Source: an uncultured Pseudomonadales bacterium
Lineage (GTDB): Bacteria; Pseudomonadota; Gammaproteobacteria; Pseudomonadales; Azotimanducaceae
Assembly: GCA_951813295.1 (NCBI GenBank)
Contig: CATOTI010000002.1
Span: 1,116,001 to 1,180,000 of the forward strand
Reading direction: 5' to 3'
DNA length: 64,000 bases
Shown here one piece after another: positions 34,690 through 44,173 of the stretch. The notes beneath the pieces are model-generated. The model made no database searches, was not told where the DNA came from, and saw only the letters and a program-made list of their open reading frames with translations. The stretch's first letter is position 1. Each line of letters opens with the position of its first letter. A program made the position numbers and the translations under genes.

Positions 34690-36576
34690 CTATCCACCAA
34701 TCGACGCCACCCAACGATCAACTTTCTTCTCCAGAAGATCGAGCGGCATAGCGCCTTGCCCGAGGACCGTGTCGTGGAACGCGCGGATATCGAAAGCGTC
34801 GCCAAGCGTGCTCTCGGCTTTCTCGCGAAGTTCCAGGATCTTCAGCATGCCGACCATGTAGGCGGTGGCCTGACCCGGGAAAACGATGTAACGCCGGACT
34901 TCGGACTCAGCCTGGATGGGCGCGACGGGTGCATTCGCGAGGCAATACTCGATGGCTTCACGCTCGGTCCAACCTTTGGCATGCAGGCCCGTATCGACCA
35001 CGAGGCGGACCGCGCGCCAGAGTTCGCCGCGCAGTCGACCGAAGTCGCCGAAAGGATCCTGATAGGTACCGGGAATCTCCTTGGCCAATCGTTCGGCGTA
35101 GAGGCCCCAACCTTCGGTGTAGGCAGTCGAGCGGGCGCGCTTGCGGAACTCCGGAATGCCGTCGAGCTCGATGGCAATGGCGGTCTGCAGGTGATGGCCG
35201 GGAAGCGCTTCGTGATAGGCCAGGTTCTCGAGTCGATACTTCGGCATCGCCATCATGTCGAGCAAATGCGCATAGAAAACGCCCGGCCGCGTGCCATCGG
35301 GCGAACTCGCCATATAGTGTGCCGCGGCACCTGGTTGCTCTCGGAACGCCTCGACTCGCTTCACGACGACGTCCGCCTTCGGCAGCAAGCCGAAGTAATC
35401 CGGTAGCTGAGCCTCGATGTTCTCGATCGCCGCGGTCGATGCTTCGAGATAGGCCGAGCGGCCCGCGTCGGTGTTCGGATAGTAGAAGCGCGGGTCGTCT
35501 CTGGCTTCCTGGAGCAGCGCAAAGAAATCGCTGAGGGTGCCGTCGATCTCGACGGATGCCTGAAACGCCTCCATCTCCGCATGAATGCGCGCGACATTGG
35601 CGAGGCCCATCGCGTGAACGTCGTCCGCGCTCAGCCCGGTCGTCGTGAAGTACCGCAATCTTGCGACGTAGTAGTCGTCGCCTGCCGGGAGCACACCCAC
35701 ACCCGTGGCCGAGTCGGCATCGGGCAAGGCGTTGACCCGATCCTCCTCTTGCCAGGCGATGAGCTCCCGATAAGCAGGCGCAAAATCATCGAGCAAAGCA
35801 CTTCGCGCGGCAGCGAGGAGTTCCTCCGCCACCTCCGGCGTGATCGTGCCAGCGGCTTGGAGCGCCCGAACCTTGTTCGTCGCATCGGCCCAGATGGGGC
35901 TGTCGATCCCCGATTCGTCGAACGGCGGTCCGCTCGAAAGAGCGGTGGCCTCCCGGATCACCAACTCGAATGCGAAATACGGCGGACGCACACCCAACGC
36001 CGCATAGCGCCGCGATCGGTCGATGAGTTCGCGGACGGCTCGTCCCGTCTCGCGGATGCGGGATACGTACGCCTGCATATCCGACACGGTTACGACATCG
36101 TGACGACTGATCAGGAACTGCGGCAAGAACGAATGTGAAGAGCCCATCTGGTGAAAGACGAAACCTCGATCACGGAATCGTTCCACTTCGACCGCTTGAT
36201 TCGTGAGGTATGCCCAAAGGTCGTACGAATCCTGACCCGTGGCGTCGAGTGCGTCGTAGTCGAAGGACGATCGCATCTCGTCATACGTCGACTGACGCCA
36301 CGCGAGGATCGCGTCCGCGCCCGCTTCCGAGTAGTCGTTGAGCTTGCCATAGTCCTCATCCTTGATGCCGAGATAGGTCTTCGACATCGGCATGAGATCG
36401 AGCTGCTCTTCGTACTTTTCGTCGAACCAGGCGTTCAGCCGGTCCGTTTCCGAGACATCCGGTGCCGCATCCGGCGCGGCCGGCGACGTCGACGGGGCAG
36501 TCTCACCACATCCAACGAGCAGGAGGAGCGTACCGAGCGCGCCGACCGTCCATCGACTCGCGTTCGAGCGTTTCAC
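34690..36576 (-). CDS. DUF885 family lipoprotein, probable metallopeptidase
   Basis: The product is 628 residues. I place the start at the GTG at 36576 because it gives the lipoprotein signal KRSNASRWTVGALGTLLLLV with the lipobox GC immediately after and a GAGG upstream. The track start at 37023 reads through the neighbouring esterase gene. The zinc site is YHEALPGHHLQTA (HExxxGHH). DUF885 proteins are related to M3/M32-like carboxypeptidases, and a peptide substrate is likely. An anchored periplasmic enzyme is expected. An ATG at about 36615 is an alternative start. Confidence 0.85.
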   Translation of the reverse strand: MKRSNASRWTVGALGTLLLLVGCGETAPSTSPAAPDAAPDVSETDRLNAWFDEKYEEQLDLMPMSKTYLGIKDEDYGKLNDYSEAGADAILAWRQSTYDEMRSSFDYDALDATGQDSYDLWAYLTNQAVEVERFRDRGFVFHQMGSSHSFLPQFLISRHDVVTVSDMQAYVSRIRETGRAVRELIDRSRRYAALGVRPPYFAFELVIREATALSSGPPFDESGIDSPIWADATNKVRALQAAGTITPEVAEELLAAARSALLDDFAPAYRELIAWQEEDRVNALPDADSATGVGVLPAGDDYYVARLRYFTTTGLSADDVHAMGLANVARIHAEMEAFQASVEIDGTLSDFFALLQEARDDPRFYYPNTDAGRSAYLEASTAAIENIEAQLPDYFGLLPKADVVVKRVEAFREQPGAAAHYMASSPDGTRPGVFYAHLLDMMAMPKYRLENLAYHEALPGHHLQTAIAIELDGIPEFRKRARSTAYTEGWGLYAERLAKEIPGTYQDPFGDFGRLRGELWRAVRLVVDTGLHAKGWTEREAIEYCLANAPVAPIQAESEVRRYIVFPGQATAYMVGMLKILELREKAESTLGDAFDIRAFHDTVLGQGAMPLDLLEKKVDRWVASIGG

Positions 36577-36652
36577 GATTCGCCTCGCTCGACCAGGCGC
36601 CACGTCACGCCGCATATGTCGATCGCAGTCCTCCTGAACGCTGACGGTCCAT

Positions 36653-37618
36653 TTACACCATGGCGCGCCGCAACGCATCGGCACACTCTTTGATGAGCGC
36701 TTTGCCGTCATCGAGCACCGGCGATAGCTGAAAAAGTACGTGCGGCTGACCGGCCCATTGCTTGAACTGCACCGGCACACCGGATTCGACCAGACGCGCC
36801 GCATACGCGTTGCCTTCGTCACGCAACGGGTCGTATTCGCAGGTCGCGATGAATGCCGGCGCCAGGCCGCGGTGATTCTCCGCAAGGAGCGGCGACAGGC
36901 GCGGCTCGTTGGCAATCGCCTGATGGTCGGAAGCACCGCTGTGATGGCGCGAAAAGTAACGAATGCTGTCGAGGGTGAGGAACGGTCCCTCGCGGTTCTC
37001 GGCGAGCGAAGCAAACGCCTCACCTTCGTAATCCGGATCGTGGCCCCGAAGGTCGGTCGCCGGATAGATCAGCATCTGAAGGCGTAGCTCGATGCCCGCG
37101 TCGCGCGCGGATATGGCGATCGAGGCAGACAGGTTGCCGCCAGCGGAGTCGCCGCCTACCGCGATCCGCGATCCATCGCCGCCAAGCTCCGTGGCATGTT
37201 CCGCAACCCACTGGGTGGCCGCCCAGCAATCCTCATGGCAGGCCGGATACGGGTGTTCCGGCGCGAGGCGATAGTCAATCGCGACGACGAGAACGCCCGC
37301 GTCGTTGCAGAGCATCCGACATTCGCGGTCGTGCGTTTCGAGATCCCCGATCACCCAACCGCCGCCGTGAAAGAAAACGAGTACGGGGAACGGGCCATCA
37401 CCCGCCGGTGAGTAGCATCGGATCGGAATCTCACCAGCGGGTCCCGGGATCGTGCGATCGGTCACATCGGCGACGGCCGGACCCGGCCCAAACGCCGAGG
37501 CGAGAGCCTGGTAACCGGCGCGTGCTTCCGCCACATCCTGTTCGTGCATCTCGGGGCGGCCCGCGTTCGCTTCGGCCATACCCTCGACGATTGCCGCGGT
37601 CTGGGGGTGCAGGGGCAT
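36653..37618 (-). CDS. alpha/beta hydrolase of the hormone-sensitive lipase family
   Basis: The product is 321 residues from the ATG at 37618 (MPLHPQTAAIVEGM), preceded by AAAGGAGTTACGG; the track start is 57 codons too early. The oxyanion motif HGGGWVIGD and nucleophile GGDSAGGNLSAS are typical of HSL family carboxylesterases, with Asp and His in the C-terminal third (ATCEYDPLRDEG, GQPHVLFQ). It hydrolyses short-chain esters in the cytoplasm. It lies between the DUF885 gene and the TPR lipoprotein, all on the minus strand, with a 19-base gap to the latter. Confidence 0.9.
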   Translation of the reverse strand: MPLHPQTAAIVEGMAEANAGRPEMHEQDVAEARAGYQALASAFGPGPAVADVTDRTIPGPAGEIPIRCYSPAGDGPFPVLVFFHGGGWVIGDLETHDRECRMLCNDAGVLVVAIDYRLAPEHPYPACHEDCWAATQWVAEHATELGGDGSRIAVGGDSAGGNLSASIAISARDAGIELRLQMLIYPATDLRGHDPDYEGEAFASLAENREGPFLTLDSIRYFSRHHSGASDHQAIANEPRLSPLLAENHRGLAPAFIATCEYDPLRDEGNAYAARLVESGVPVQFKQWAGQPHVLFQLSPVLDDGKALIKECADALRRAMV

Positions 37619-37637
37619 CCGTAACTCCTTTTGTTGT

Positions 37638-39341
37638 CTAGAAGCGCGACTGCTCGAGCGGCACACCGGCGTGCTGCCAAGCATCGGCGAAGGCCGCTTC
37701 GACCTCGGCCGCCTCGGCATCACGCGCCTGGACACGCAAGCTCTTCGCAAGGCCGTAGAGCGACCAACCGTTGTTCTGGTTCCACGCAAGATCGTTCCGG
37801 TAGACGGCTTCCGCGTCCACTGCCCGGCCGGCGGCGAGAAGCGCCGCGCCTAGGTAATGGCGCATCGGCTGCGACCAGTCCGGCGGCTCGGTGTAGTTGT
37901 TGAGATCTTCGATCGCGACAGCCTTCTCGAAAGACTCGATGGCACCTTCGAGATCACCGCTAGCCTGGAGATACTCGCCACGCAAACCCGCGGCCGCTAG
38001 CTTCAGGATCGCCGAAGCCGGTGTCGCGCCGACGCGGTACGAATCCGCGTCATCGGCCATCGCGATCCCTTCGAGTTTCTCGACCTCGGCTAGTGCGGCG
38101 TCGAGCTGATTCGTGCCGATGTAGGCGCTGCCGACGGCAAAGCTCCACATACCGTCGAGATACGGTGTGCTCACAGCCGGTGGTTCTTCCTCGAAAAGCG
38201 CATCCCACTGGCCGAAGACCTTATGCACGATCCACGGTGCGGCGATTCGCTTCTGGCCACGCTGCGTGTTGTCGCCGACGAGGAGCGCCGATCGTTCCGC
38301 GGCTTCGATCGCAACGTCGTAGTTACCTTGCACGGTGGCCGCGTAACGAATGAAGTCGATCGCGTGCGGGGCATGCATTTTGTGCGATAGCGGGTAGGTG
38401 CCGATATTCGGTAACGGTCGATCACCCCAGATGGCGGCAAACTTCTCGTCCGCCGCTTGCGAGCGCACGTTCCAGTCGATTGCTTTCTGGAACTGCCCGA
38501 CGCGGACGTAGATATGCGCCGGCATATGCACCACGTGGCCCGCGATCGGCATCGTGGCTTCCAGTCGATCGGCGGCCCCGAGCGCCCGTTGTGGCTCCAT
38601 CGAAGCTTCCATCAAATGGATGTAGAGGTGATTGGCGCCCGGATGACCAGGCGTTTTCTCGAGCACACGCTCGAGTGCGGCTGCGACGGCGAGCGTCTCG
38701 CCCTTCGCTTCGCCACTTCGATGCCAGTAGTCCCATTTCCTGATCGACATAAAGGCCGCCGCGTAGAGCGCACCGATATCGGCATCCTCCGGGTTGGCAT
38801 CGTTCAGCGAACGCATCGCCCCGAGATACGCCCGGTCGCGTTCGGCGTCGTCCGGAATCGCTTCTTTGTCGTACAGCACCGCCAACGCTTCGATGAGCGC
38901 CCGTTCGGTCGAGTTGGCGTGTTCAATTCGTTCGAAGGCGCGATCGATCGCTTTCTTGCCTTCGCCTTTCGGATCGTCCGGCATATTGGCGTAGCGACTG
39001 TTCGGATTCGGTCCCATCGCGTGCGCCGCGCCCCAGTGGGGCATCGGATGGTTCGGATCGAGCCGTGCGGCTTCCTGATAGGACGCAATCGACTCCGGAA
39101 AATAGAACCCCCAGGCGAGACGTAGCCCCTGATCAAAAAACGCCTGCGCTTCGGCCACGTCTGTCGTGATCGGTCGGCTGTAGCTCCCGGAACCCGGGAC
39201 GAGAATCGCCCGGTCTTCGTCCGTCGAAGCCGCCTCAACGGGCGCCGCAGCCGGTGCGACGTCCTCGGCTTGCTCGACCGACGTATCGCCCTGGCACCCC
39301 ATGACGAGTGCCAAAGTCGTGATCGCGAAGAATCTCTGCAT
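37638..39341 (-). CDS. TPR-containing lipoprotein
   Basis: This 567-residue protein starts MQRFFAITTLALVMGCQGD, a lipoprotein signal with lipobox MGC. An Ala/Glu/Pro-rich linker follows, then tetratricopeptide-like helices (AFFDQGLRLAWGFYFPESIA, ASYQEAARLDPNHPMPHWG, ALERVLEKTPGHPGANHLY, LLAAGRAVDAEAVYRNDLA). It has a conserved His-rich middle (HLYIHLMEAS, GHVVHMPAHIYVRVGQ) seen in a family of secreted TPR proteins of marine and soil proteobacteria. It probably forms a periplasmic scaffold. No enzymatic role can be claimed. Confidence 0.85.
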   Translation of the reverse strand: MQRFFAITTLALVMGCQGDTSVEQAEDVAPAAAPVEAASTDEDRAILVPGSGSYSRPITTDVAEAQAFFDQGLRLAWGFYFPESIASYQEAARLDPNHPMPHWGAAHAMGPNPNSRYANMPDDPKGEGKKAIDRAFERIEHANSTERALIEALAVLYDKEAIPDDAERDRAYLGAMRSLNDANPEDADIGALYAAAFMSIRKWDYWHRSGEAKGETLAVAAALERVLEKTPGHPGANHLYIHLMEASMEPQRALGAADRLEATMPIAGHVVHMPAHIYVRVGQFQKAIDWNVRSQAADEKFAAIWGDRPLPNIGTYPLSHKMHAPHAIDFIRYAATVQGNYDVAIEAAERSALLVGDNTQRGQKRIAAPWIVHKVFGQWDALFEEEPPAVSTPYLDGMWSFAVGSAYIGTNQLDAALAEVEKLEGIAMADDADSYRVGATPASAILKLAAAGLRGEYLQASGDLEGAIESFEKAVAIEDLNNYTEPPDWSQPMRHYLGAALLAAGRAVDAEAVYRNDLAWNQNNGWSLYGLAKSLRVQARDAEAAEVEAAFADAWQHAGVPLEQSRF

Positions 39342-39398
39342 CGATACCCCTTTTCCTCTCGATCTCCCCCGTGCCGAACGATAGCAGTCATCGCTGCG

Positions 39399-39668
39399 CT
39401 AGGAAGAACCGGCGTTGCTTTCGAGTTCCTTGCACCCCATTGAAGTGCGACGCTTAACACTCCCGAACAACTCGAGACCCTCCGGTTCGAGCGCGGCGAC
39501 CGAGACCTGCACATCGATGATGGGTTTGGCGCCGAGCCCGACGATCGACGTCGAACCGATATGGTCGATGCGCAGCGCCAGGTCACCTAACGCGCGACGT
39601 AGTGTCGCACCGATGGAAGCAAACTCGCTGGCCCACGCAGGATCGTAGTCCGCTATCCGGACCTCCAT
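39399..39668 (-). pseudogene. GrpB family nucleotidyltransferase-like protein, truncated
   Basis: The first 60 residues match the GrpB/dephospho-CoA-kinase-associated UPF0157 family (VRIADYDPAWASEFASIG, RIDHIGSTSIVGLGAKPIID). After VSVAALEPEG the family pattern stops and a short unrelated tail runs to the stop, whereas intact members are about 165-180 residues. I read this as a 3'-truncated remnant. It starts two bases after the VOC remnant. Confidence 0.7.
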
Positions 39669-39670
39669 CG

Positions 39671-39823
39671 TCAGCGATGTTGATCGACGAGAATCGGGTT
39701 GCCGTCGGGATCAATGACGACGAAAGAGCCAGGCCCCAGTTTTTCGTAGAACGCTTTCGAGGCCTCGAGATCTGCGACGGTCAAGCTGATCGAGAATGCG
39801 CCGAGGTCCATGTCGCTCGCCAT
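39671..39823 (-). pseudogene. VOC family protein with large internal deletion
   Basis: Too short for the track. The minus strand from ATG 39823 encodes 50 residues: a normal VOC N-terminus (DLGAFSISLTVADLEASKAF, YEKLG) fused directly to a normal C-terminus (GSFVVIDPDGNPILVDQHR). Intact relatives have about 70 more residues between these blocks. The join keeps the frame, so this looks like an internal deletion rather than a designed small protein. It is followed by the truncated GrpB gene. Confidence 0.7.
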
Positions 39824-39833
39824 GCGCCTTGCC

Positions 39834-41012
39834 TCAAGCAAACACTGCTAACGGTTCGAACGATCCGCCGAGAACCGTCCGGCTCACCCCCGGGCGGAGC
39901 CAACCGTCGATCGCCGTCGCATAAACCCGACGGAAGTCGATCAGCGGTTTGAGGTTGTCGCCTTCGAGCAAATCGTCGAGATTCGCCCGCTCGCCGTAGT
40001 GGCCGCCACGTACGGGTTTTCCAGCGAAGAACATGAGCCCCGCCGCACCGTGATCCGTGCCGCGGTTCGAGTTCTCGGGTACGCGGCGACCGAATTCGGA
40101 GAACGCCATCACGACGACTCGATCCGCATGACCCAGCCGCTCGAGATCCCGAATGAAGCCATGGATGCCATCGGCCGCGTATGACAGGAGACGTTGATGC
40201 AACGCCGGTTGTTCGACGTGGGTGTCGAATCCGTTATTGCGAAACGACACGTGGTAGAGGTTCGCCGGGAACCCCGCGTCGATACAGGCGGCTACCTTCG
40301 GCAGGTCCATCGGCGCGATGCCATAGTCGACCTGGCTCCGGTAACGCGACCAGGCGGCGCGTACGAGCCTGGAGCCATCGCGCGCACTCTGCGCGACGTG
40401 GTTGAGATAGTTCCGCGCTTCGTTCGTCGACTCACCGCCGCCCATCGACTCGAGAGCCGCGCGCGTCGATGCAAACGCCTTGCGCTCGAACCGCCCCGGA
40501 TCGTCGAACACGATTGGCGCGTGTTTGCTGCTCTTGACCGCGAGCGACTGCGACGGACCGATGTTGACGAGGAAATTAGGCTGACCTGTCGGGTCGAGGG
40601 CATCCGCGACCCGTCCGAGCCAGCCATGCTCCGACCCGCCATTCGGCACACCCGTGTGCCAATACGCCATCGACGTGAAGTGCGAATACGACGGCTGGTC
40701 GTAGCCGACGCTGTGAACAACCGCGAGATCTTCGGTCTCCCACAAGCGCTTGAGACCGAGCAATCCCGGGTTGAACCCATAGTAGTCGTCGAGCGGCAGG
40801 AGCGAATCGCGCCGGATGCCGATCGTCGGTCGCAATCGATAGTAGTTGTCGTCACCGTGCGGAACGATCGTGTTGAGGCCGTCATTGCCACCGGAGAGCT
40901 CGACGACGACCAGAATGGGTGGCTTCGCATCATCGACCCGCCCGAGCGCCGGCGCCGCCATTAGCCCGCCGAGGCCCACGAGGGCTTGCCGGCGCGTGAG
41001 TGAGATCTTCAT
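39834..41012 (-). CDS. DUF1501 family Tat-exported protein
   Basis: This 392-residue DUF1501 protein has a twin-arginine signal SLTRRQALVGLGGLMAAPAL. The sulfatase/phosphatase-like fold is seen in ILVVVELSGGNDGLNTIVPH near the N-terminus and VVVMAFSEFGRRVPENSNRG with TDHG in the C-terminal part. DUF1501 and DUF1800 genes nearly always travel together in bacteria, and here the DUF1800 stop overlaps this start by four bases. The pair is thought to act in the periplasm or on the surface; its reaction is unproven. Confidence 0.9.
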   Translation of the reverse strand: MKISLTRRQALVGLGGLMAAPALGRVDDAKPPILVVVELSGGNDGLNTIVPHGDDNYYRLRPTIGIRRDSLLPLDDYYGFNPGLLGLKRLWETEDLAVVHSVGYDQPSYSHFTSMAYWHTGVPNGGSEHGWLGRVADALDPTGQPNFLVNIGPSQSLAVKSSKHAPIVFDDPGRFERKAFASTRAALESMGGGESTNEARNYLNHVAQSARDGSRLVRAAWSRYRSQVDYGIAPMDLPKVAACIDAGFPANLYHVSFRNNGFDTHVEQPALHQRLLSYAADGIHGFIRDLERLGHADRVVVMAFSEFGRRVPENSNRGTDHGAAGLMFFAGKPVRGGHYGERANLDDLLEGDNLKPLIDFRRVYATAIDGWLRPGVSRTVLGGSFEPLAVFA

Positions 41013-42817
41013 CCGAGTTGGTACTCCGGTAGGCTCAACATGAGGTGGAGGAGTTCGCGCAATGGATCCTCCAGATAGCTCGTCGCCTCGTTCACATCGT
41101 CCGTGCCGAGCTGCTCGACGAGAAATGCGCTCAGTGAGCGCGCCGTATCGGCGGGAAGTTCGACCGAAAAGAAACGCTCGGCGAAATGCGCAACCACATC
41201 GTCCGCCGTGAGTAGCTCCTCACGCAGGACGATGCCAGCGAGATCCAGCCGCGCGGGTGCCCGAGGAATCGGAATGACCCGCTCCGTCGCGCGCTGCCAA
41301 CCGCGGTAACTGCCAAATCGTGTATTGAAGGCCTCATCTCGATCCGCGAGCAGGTTGGACGCCGCCATCATGTCGGCATCGATCGCATCACTGGCTGGCT
41401 TCGTCGCCTCGCTAATGGTCGCGCCTTCGCGCAATCGCCGATGCACCGCCCGAATCTCGTACCCGCCCATCCGGTCGGGCGCTACGAACGAGATGTCGTG
41501 GAAGACGACGTCCAGCACGAAATTGGCGCGATCGAAGAGCAGCCCCGGCGTCACCCAGCTTCGGCCCTGCGACCAGCCCGCGACGGTCGGCGGGTGGAAG
41601 AGGCGCTGGCCCAGCGCCCCCGTCACACTGTTGAAATCCGGGATGCCCGGAATCTCTTCGAGGCCCAACTTCTTGTACGTCGACACGGCGAGTTCGACCG
41701 GACCTTTGATACGCGAACCGATCGACTCGGGCGCGTAGAAATCGCGCGATAGGAAGAGCGTTTCGAGGTAAGCACCGACATCGAGATCGAGATCCCGGAA
41801 AAGCGCGCCGAGCCGCCGGGCGTGGTTTTCCGTAACGGATTCACGGACAAAGAAGCGATAGAGCTTCACGGCGATGAATTCGGCGGTCGCATCCCGGCTC
41901 ACGATGCGATCGATCACGTCGTCGCCATCAAAATTCCCGCATTCGCCGAGGAAGCATTTTTCGTCCCGATCGTGCTCGGTTTCGTTGAAGGCGAAATCGA
42001 GTCCGACGAAGTTCCAGCCCGTAAACGCACGTGCCGCTTCACGTATGTCGGCTTCGGCGTAGTGGCCGACGCCCATCGTGAAGAGTTCCATGATCTCGCG
42101 CGCAAAGTTCTCGTTCGGCGAACCCTTCACGTTGATCCCCGCGTCGAGGAACGCGAGCATGGCTGGATCCTTCGACACTTCGCGCAACAACACGTCGAAC
42201 TGACCCGCACCGGCGCGCCGGAAGAGCTCGAGTTGCTGGTGCATCTTGCGGTAGTCGCGAACCTTGTCTTCGTTCGTCGCGAAATGCCCGTGCCAGAAGA
42301 GCGCCAGTTTTTCTCGCAGCGGCGTGGGCGAGGTCAGCATTCGATTCGCCCACCAGTAGGCGACCCGATCGGTTTCCAGACGGCTCGCCCGCAGCCAGTA
42401 GAAGAACTCGTTGACGACCGGCTGGACCGGTCGATTGCCACCGGGTTTCACCTCGACGCCGAGCGCTGCACCCTCTCGCTTCGCCAATGCCGTCGTTGCC
42501 GGTCGGCTGGGCGGGAACGGATCGAGCCCTTCACGGAAGACACCCGAATGGACAAAGGGCGGGTCTTCATCAAGTGGCTGGAAAGCAAGAACACTCGCGA
42601 CGGCTGCCTCGGGAGGCATCGCCGCAAGTCGATCGACGTCACCGGGCGTCGCCCCGAAACCCGAACGCTCGAGCAGATGTTCAGCGTTTTCGCGGGTCCA
42701 ATCGGTGGAAGTGAGCGGCTCCAGGTCTTCGGCGCTCGGCGTCGCGTGCAGGGCGAGCCCGATCCCCAACGCCAAGATCTCGAGAACCCTCAGGCGAGTC
42801 GTCCGGTGCTTCGCCAT
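41009..42817 (-). CDS. DUF1800 family secreted protein
   Basis: This 602-residue DUF1800 protein has family blocks LLERSGFGATPGDVDRLAAM, LALFWHGHFATNEDKVRD, NENFAREIMELFTMGVGHY and HPPTVAGWSQGRSWVTP. An N-terminal hydrophobic stretch (VLEILALGIGLALHATPSA) acts as a signal peptide. Its partner DUF1501 follows with a four-base overlap. AGGAATCG precedes the ATG. The gene is divergent from the proton-channel-like operon. Confidence 0.9.
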   Translation of the reverse strand: MAKHRTTRLRVLEILALGIGLALHATPSAEDLEPLTSTDWTRENAEHLLERSGFGATPGDVDRLAAMPPEAAVASVLAFQPLDEDPPFVHSGVFREGLDPFPPSRPATTALAKREGAALGVEVKPGGNRPVQPVVNEFFYWLRASRLETDRVAYWWANRMLTSPTPLREKLALFWHGHFATNEDKVRDYRKMHQQLELFRRAGAGQFDVLLREVSKDPAMLAFLDAGINVKGSPNENFAREIMELFTMGVGHYAEADIREAARAFTGWNFVGLDFAFNETEHDRDEKCFLGECGNFDGDDVIDRIVSRDATAEFIAVKLYRFFVRESVTENHARRLGALFRDLDLDVGAYLETLFLSRDFYAPESIGSRIKGPVELAVSTYKKLGLEEIPGIPDFNSVTGALGQRLFHPPTVAGWSQGRSWVTPGLLFDRANFVLDVVFHDISFVAPDRMGGYEIRAVHRRLREGATISEATKPASDAIDADMMAASNLLADRDEAFNTRFGSYRGWQRATERVIPIPRAPARLDLAGIVLREELLTADDVVAHFAERFFSVELPADTARSLSAFLVEQLGTDDVNEATSYLEDPLRELLHLMLSLPEYQLG

Positions 42818-42871
42818 GCGATTCCTCCGAATGTCAGTGCGGGCGAGTATCAGACGCGTTTCCGTCTCCTC

Positions 42872-42889
42872 GCAAGTTGCTAAACTTGC
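42872..42889. promoter_or_regulatory. inverted repeat before the proton-channel-like operon
   Basis: GCAAGTT, loop GCTA and AACTTGC form a perfect 7-bp inverted repeat that includes a TAAACT hexamer resembling a -10 box, 4 bases before the preferred GTG start at 42894. It may be an operator or an mRNA hairpin. If translation begins at the ATG at 42831 this sequence is coding. Confidence 0.4.
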
Positions 42890-42893
42890 ATCG

Positions 42894-43565
42894 GTGACTC
42901 CGCTAAAAGACGCGCACCTTCTACTTCGCGCAACCCTCGTCCTTCTCTTGATCGCATTCGCCGCCTACGTCGCGGTCGATCGAGGTTTGTTCGCGCTCGT
43001 CTTCGCGGCGGATCGAAGTTATCTGTCGAGCATCATTCTCGTCATCTACGTCGTCGCGACGACCCACTGGTTCTTTCTAGCCCGCGCGCTCAACCGCGAG
43101 CGGGCAGATTTCATTGCTTTCGAAGCCGAGCCGACGGTCATTTTCGAGCGCGGCGGGCTCATCGCCCACTTCGTGCGTGAACTCACCGCCGCGAATACGT
43201 CCCGTGACGTACTCGTCAACGCGCTGAACGATGATCTGTCGAACCGCCACGCACTCGGCCACCTGCTGGCGGACGTGCTGCTCAAGCTCGGGCTCCTCGG
43301 GACGATCATCGGCTTCATCCTGATGCTGATTCCCGTGGGCGAGATGCAGGACGTCGACGCGTCGTCGATGAAATCGCTGCTCGCGGCGATGAGCGGCGGC
43401 ATGGCCATCGCACTTTTCACGACCCTCACCGGCCTGGTGACGAGCCTCCTACTGCGCCTTCAATACCACATCCTCGACTCGTCGCTCGTCGAACTCGGCA
43501 CGCGTTTGAGCGTCGCCCTCGAACGCTCGTACGGCGACGGCGCGGCAGACAACAGCCACGCGTGA
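42894..43565 (+). CDS. MotA/TolQ/ExbB-like proton channel protein
   Basis: The product is 223 residues from the GTG at 42894. An in-frame ATG at 42831 is an alternative, and the track's 42411 start lies inside the antisense DUF1800 gene. There are four membrane segments: two near the N-terminus (LLLRATLVLLLIAFAAYVAV, YLSSIILVIYVVATTHW) and two in the conserved C-terminal block (LKLGLLGTIIGFILMLIPV, AMSGGMAIALFTTLTGLVTS). The LGLLGTxxGF and Gly/Thr-rich last helix are the signature of the ExbB/TolQ/MotA stator ring. The cytoplasmic loop between TM2 and TM3 is about 65 residues. The next gene, overlapping by GTGA, is a probable ExbD/MotB-type partner. Confidence 0.85.
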   Translation: MTPLKDAHLLLRATLVLLLIAFAAYVAVDRGLFALVFAADRSYLSSIILVIYVVATTHWFFLARALNRERADFIAFEAEPTVIFERGGLIAHFVRELTAANTSRDVLVNALNDDLSNRHALGHLLADVLLKLGLLGTIIGFILMLIPVGEMQDVDASSMKSLLAAMSGGMAIALFTTLTGLVTSLLLRLQYHILDSSLVELGTRLSVALERSYGDGAADNSHA

Positions 43566-44173
43566 AGCATCCCGCCCTGCGAGCGAACGAGGATGCGTTC
43601 ACCGACCTCCTGTTCAACGCCTTGCTCGGATTCACGTTCATGTTCGTCGTCGCGTTCGCGCTCATCGACGACCCGACCGAAACCGGACGCGTCGACAACA
43701 AGGCGGAGATCCTGATCACCGTCAGTTGGCCGGACGGCCACCCCGACGACGTCGATACCATCGTCGAAGATCCACACGGCAATCTGCTCTGGTATCACAA
43801 TCGCGATACGGGGCTCATGCACCTCGACCGGGACGATCGCGGCCTCTTCCAGGATCGGGTCGTCGTCGACGGCGTCTCCGTCTCGAGCTCGATCAACCAG
43901 GAAACCGTTTCCGTTCGCGCGCTCAAGTCGGGCGAATACGTCGTCAACGTATTGCACTATCAGTCGAACTACCCCGAGCCCCTGCCGGTCACGGTCAAAG
44001 TCGAGAAGCTCAACCCCGAGGTCTCGATCGTGCACTACGCGAACATGGAGCTTAACGGCGTCGGCCACGAGGAAACCGCGGTTCGCTTTCGCCTCGACAG
44101 TGACGGCAACGTCGTCGATACGAACACGCGCGCAAAACCGCTACTCATCCGCGCCGTCGGACAGAAATCATGA
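43562..44173 (+). CDS. ExbD/MotB-like single-span partner with large periplasmic domain
   Basis: This 203-residue protein starts at a GTG overlapping the upstream stop. One membrane helix (LLFNALLGFTFMFVVAFALI) is preceded by EDAFTD, whose Asp sits where ExbD/MotB carry the proton-translocating aspartate. The remaining about 165 residues are periplasmic, beta-rich (DKAEILITVSWPD-like, TVSVRALKSGEYVVNVLHYQ), and do not resemble OmpA/peptidoglycan-binding or TonB-binding domains. Together with the upstream ring protein this should form a 5:2-type proton-driven complex with an unknown cargo. The third gene overlaps by ATGA. Confidence 0.72.
   Translation: MKHPALRANEDAFTDLLFNALLGFTFMFVVAFALIDDPTETGRVDNKAEILITVSWPDGHPDDVDTIVEDPHGNLLWYHNRDTGLMHLDRDDRGLFQDRVVVDGVSVSSSINQETVSVRALKSGEYVVNVLHYQSNYPEPLPVTVKVEKLNPEVSIVHYANMELNGVGHEETAVRFRLDSDGNVVDTNTRAKPLLIRAVGQKS

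Noticed and set aside
36577-37023. N-terminal extension of the DUF885 protein
   Set aside because: Runs through the esterase gene in another frame; the lipoprotein signal begins at 36576.
41822-42883. 353-aa plus-strand ORF opposite the DUF1800 gene
   Set aside because: Antisense shadow; the DUF1800 protein has clear family motifs.
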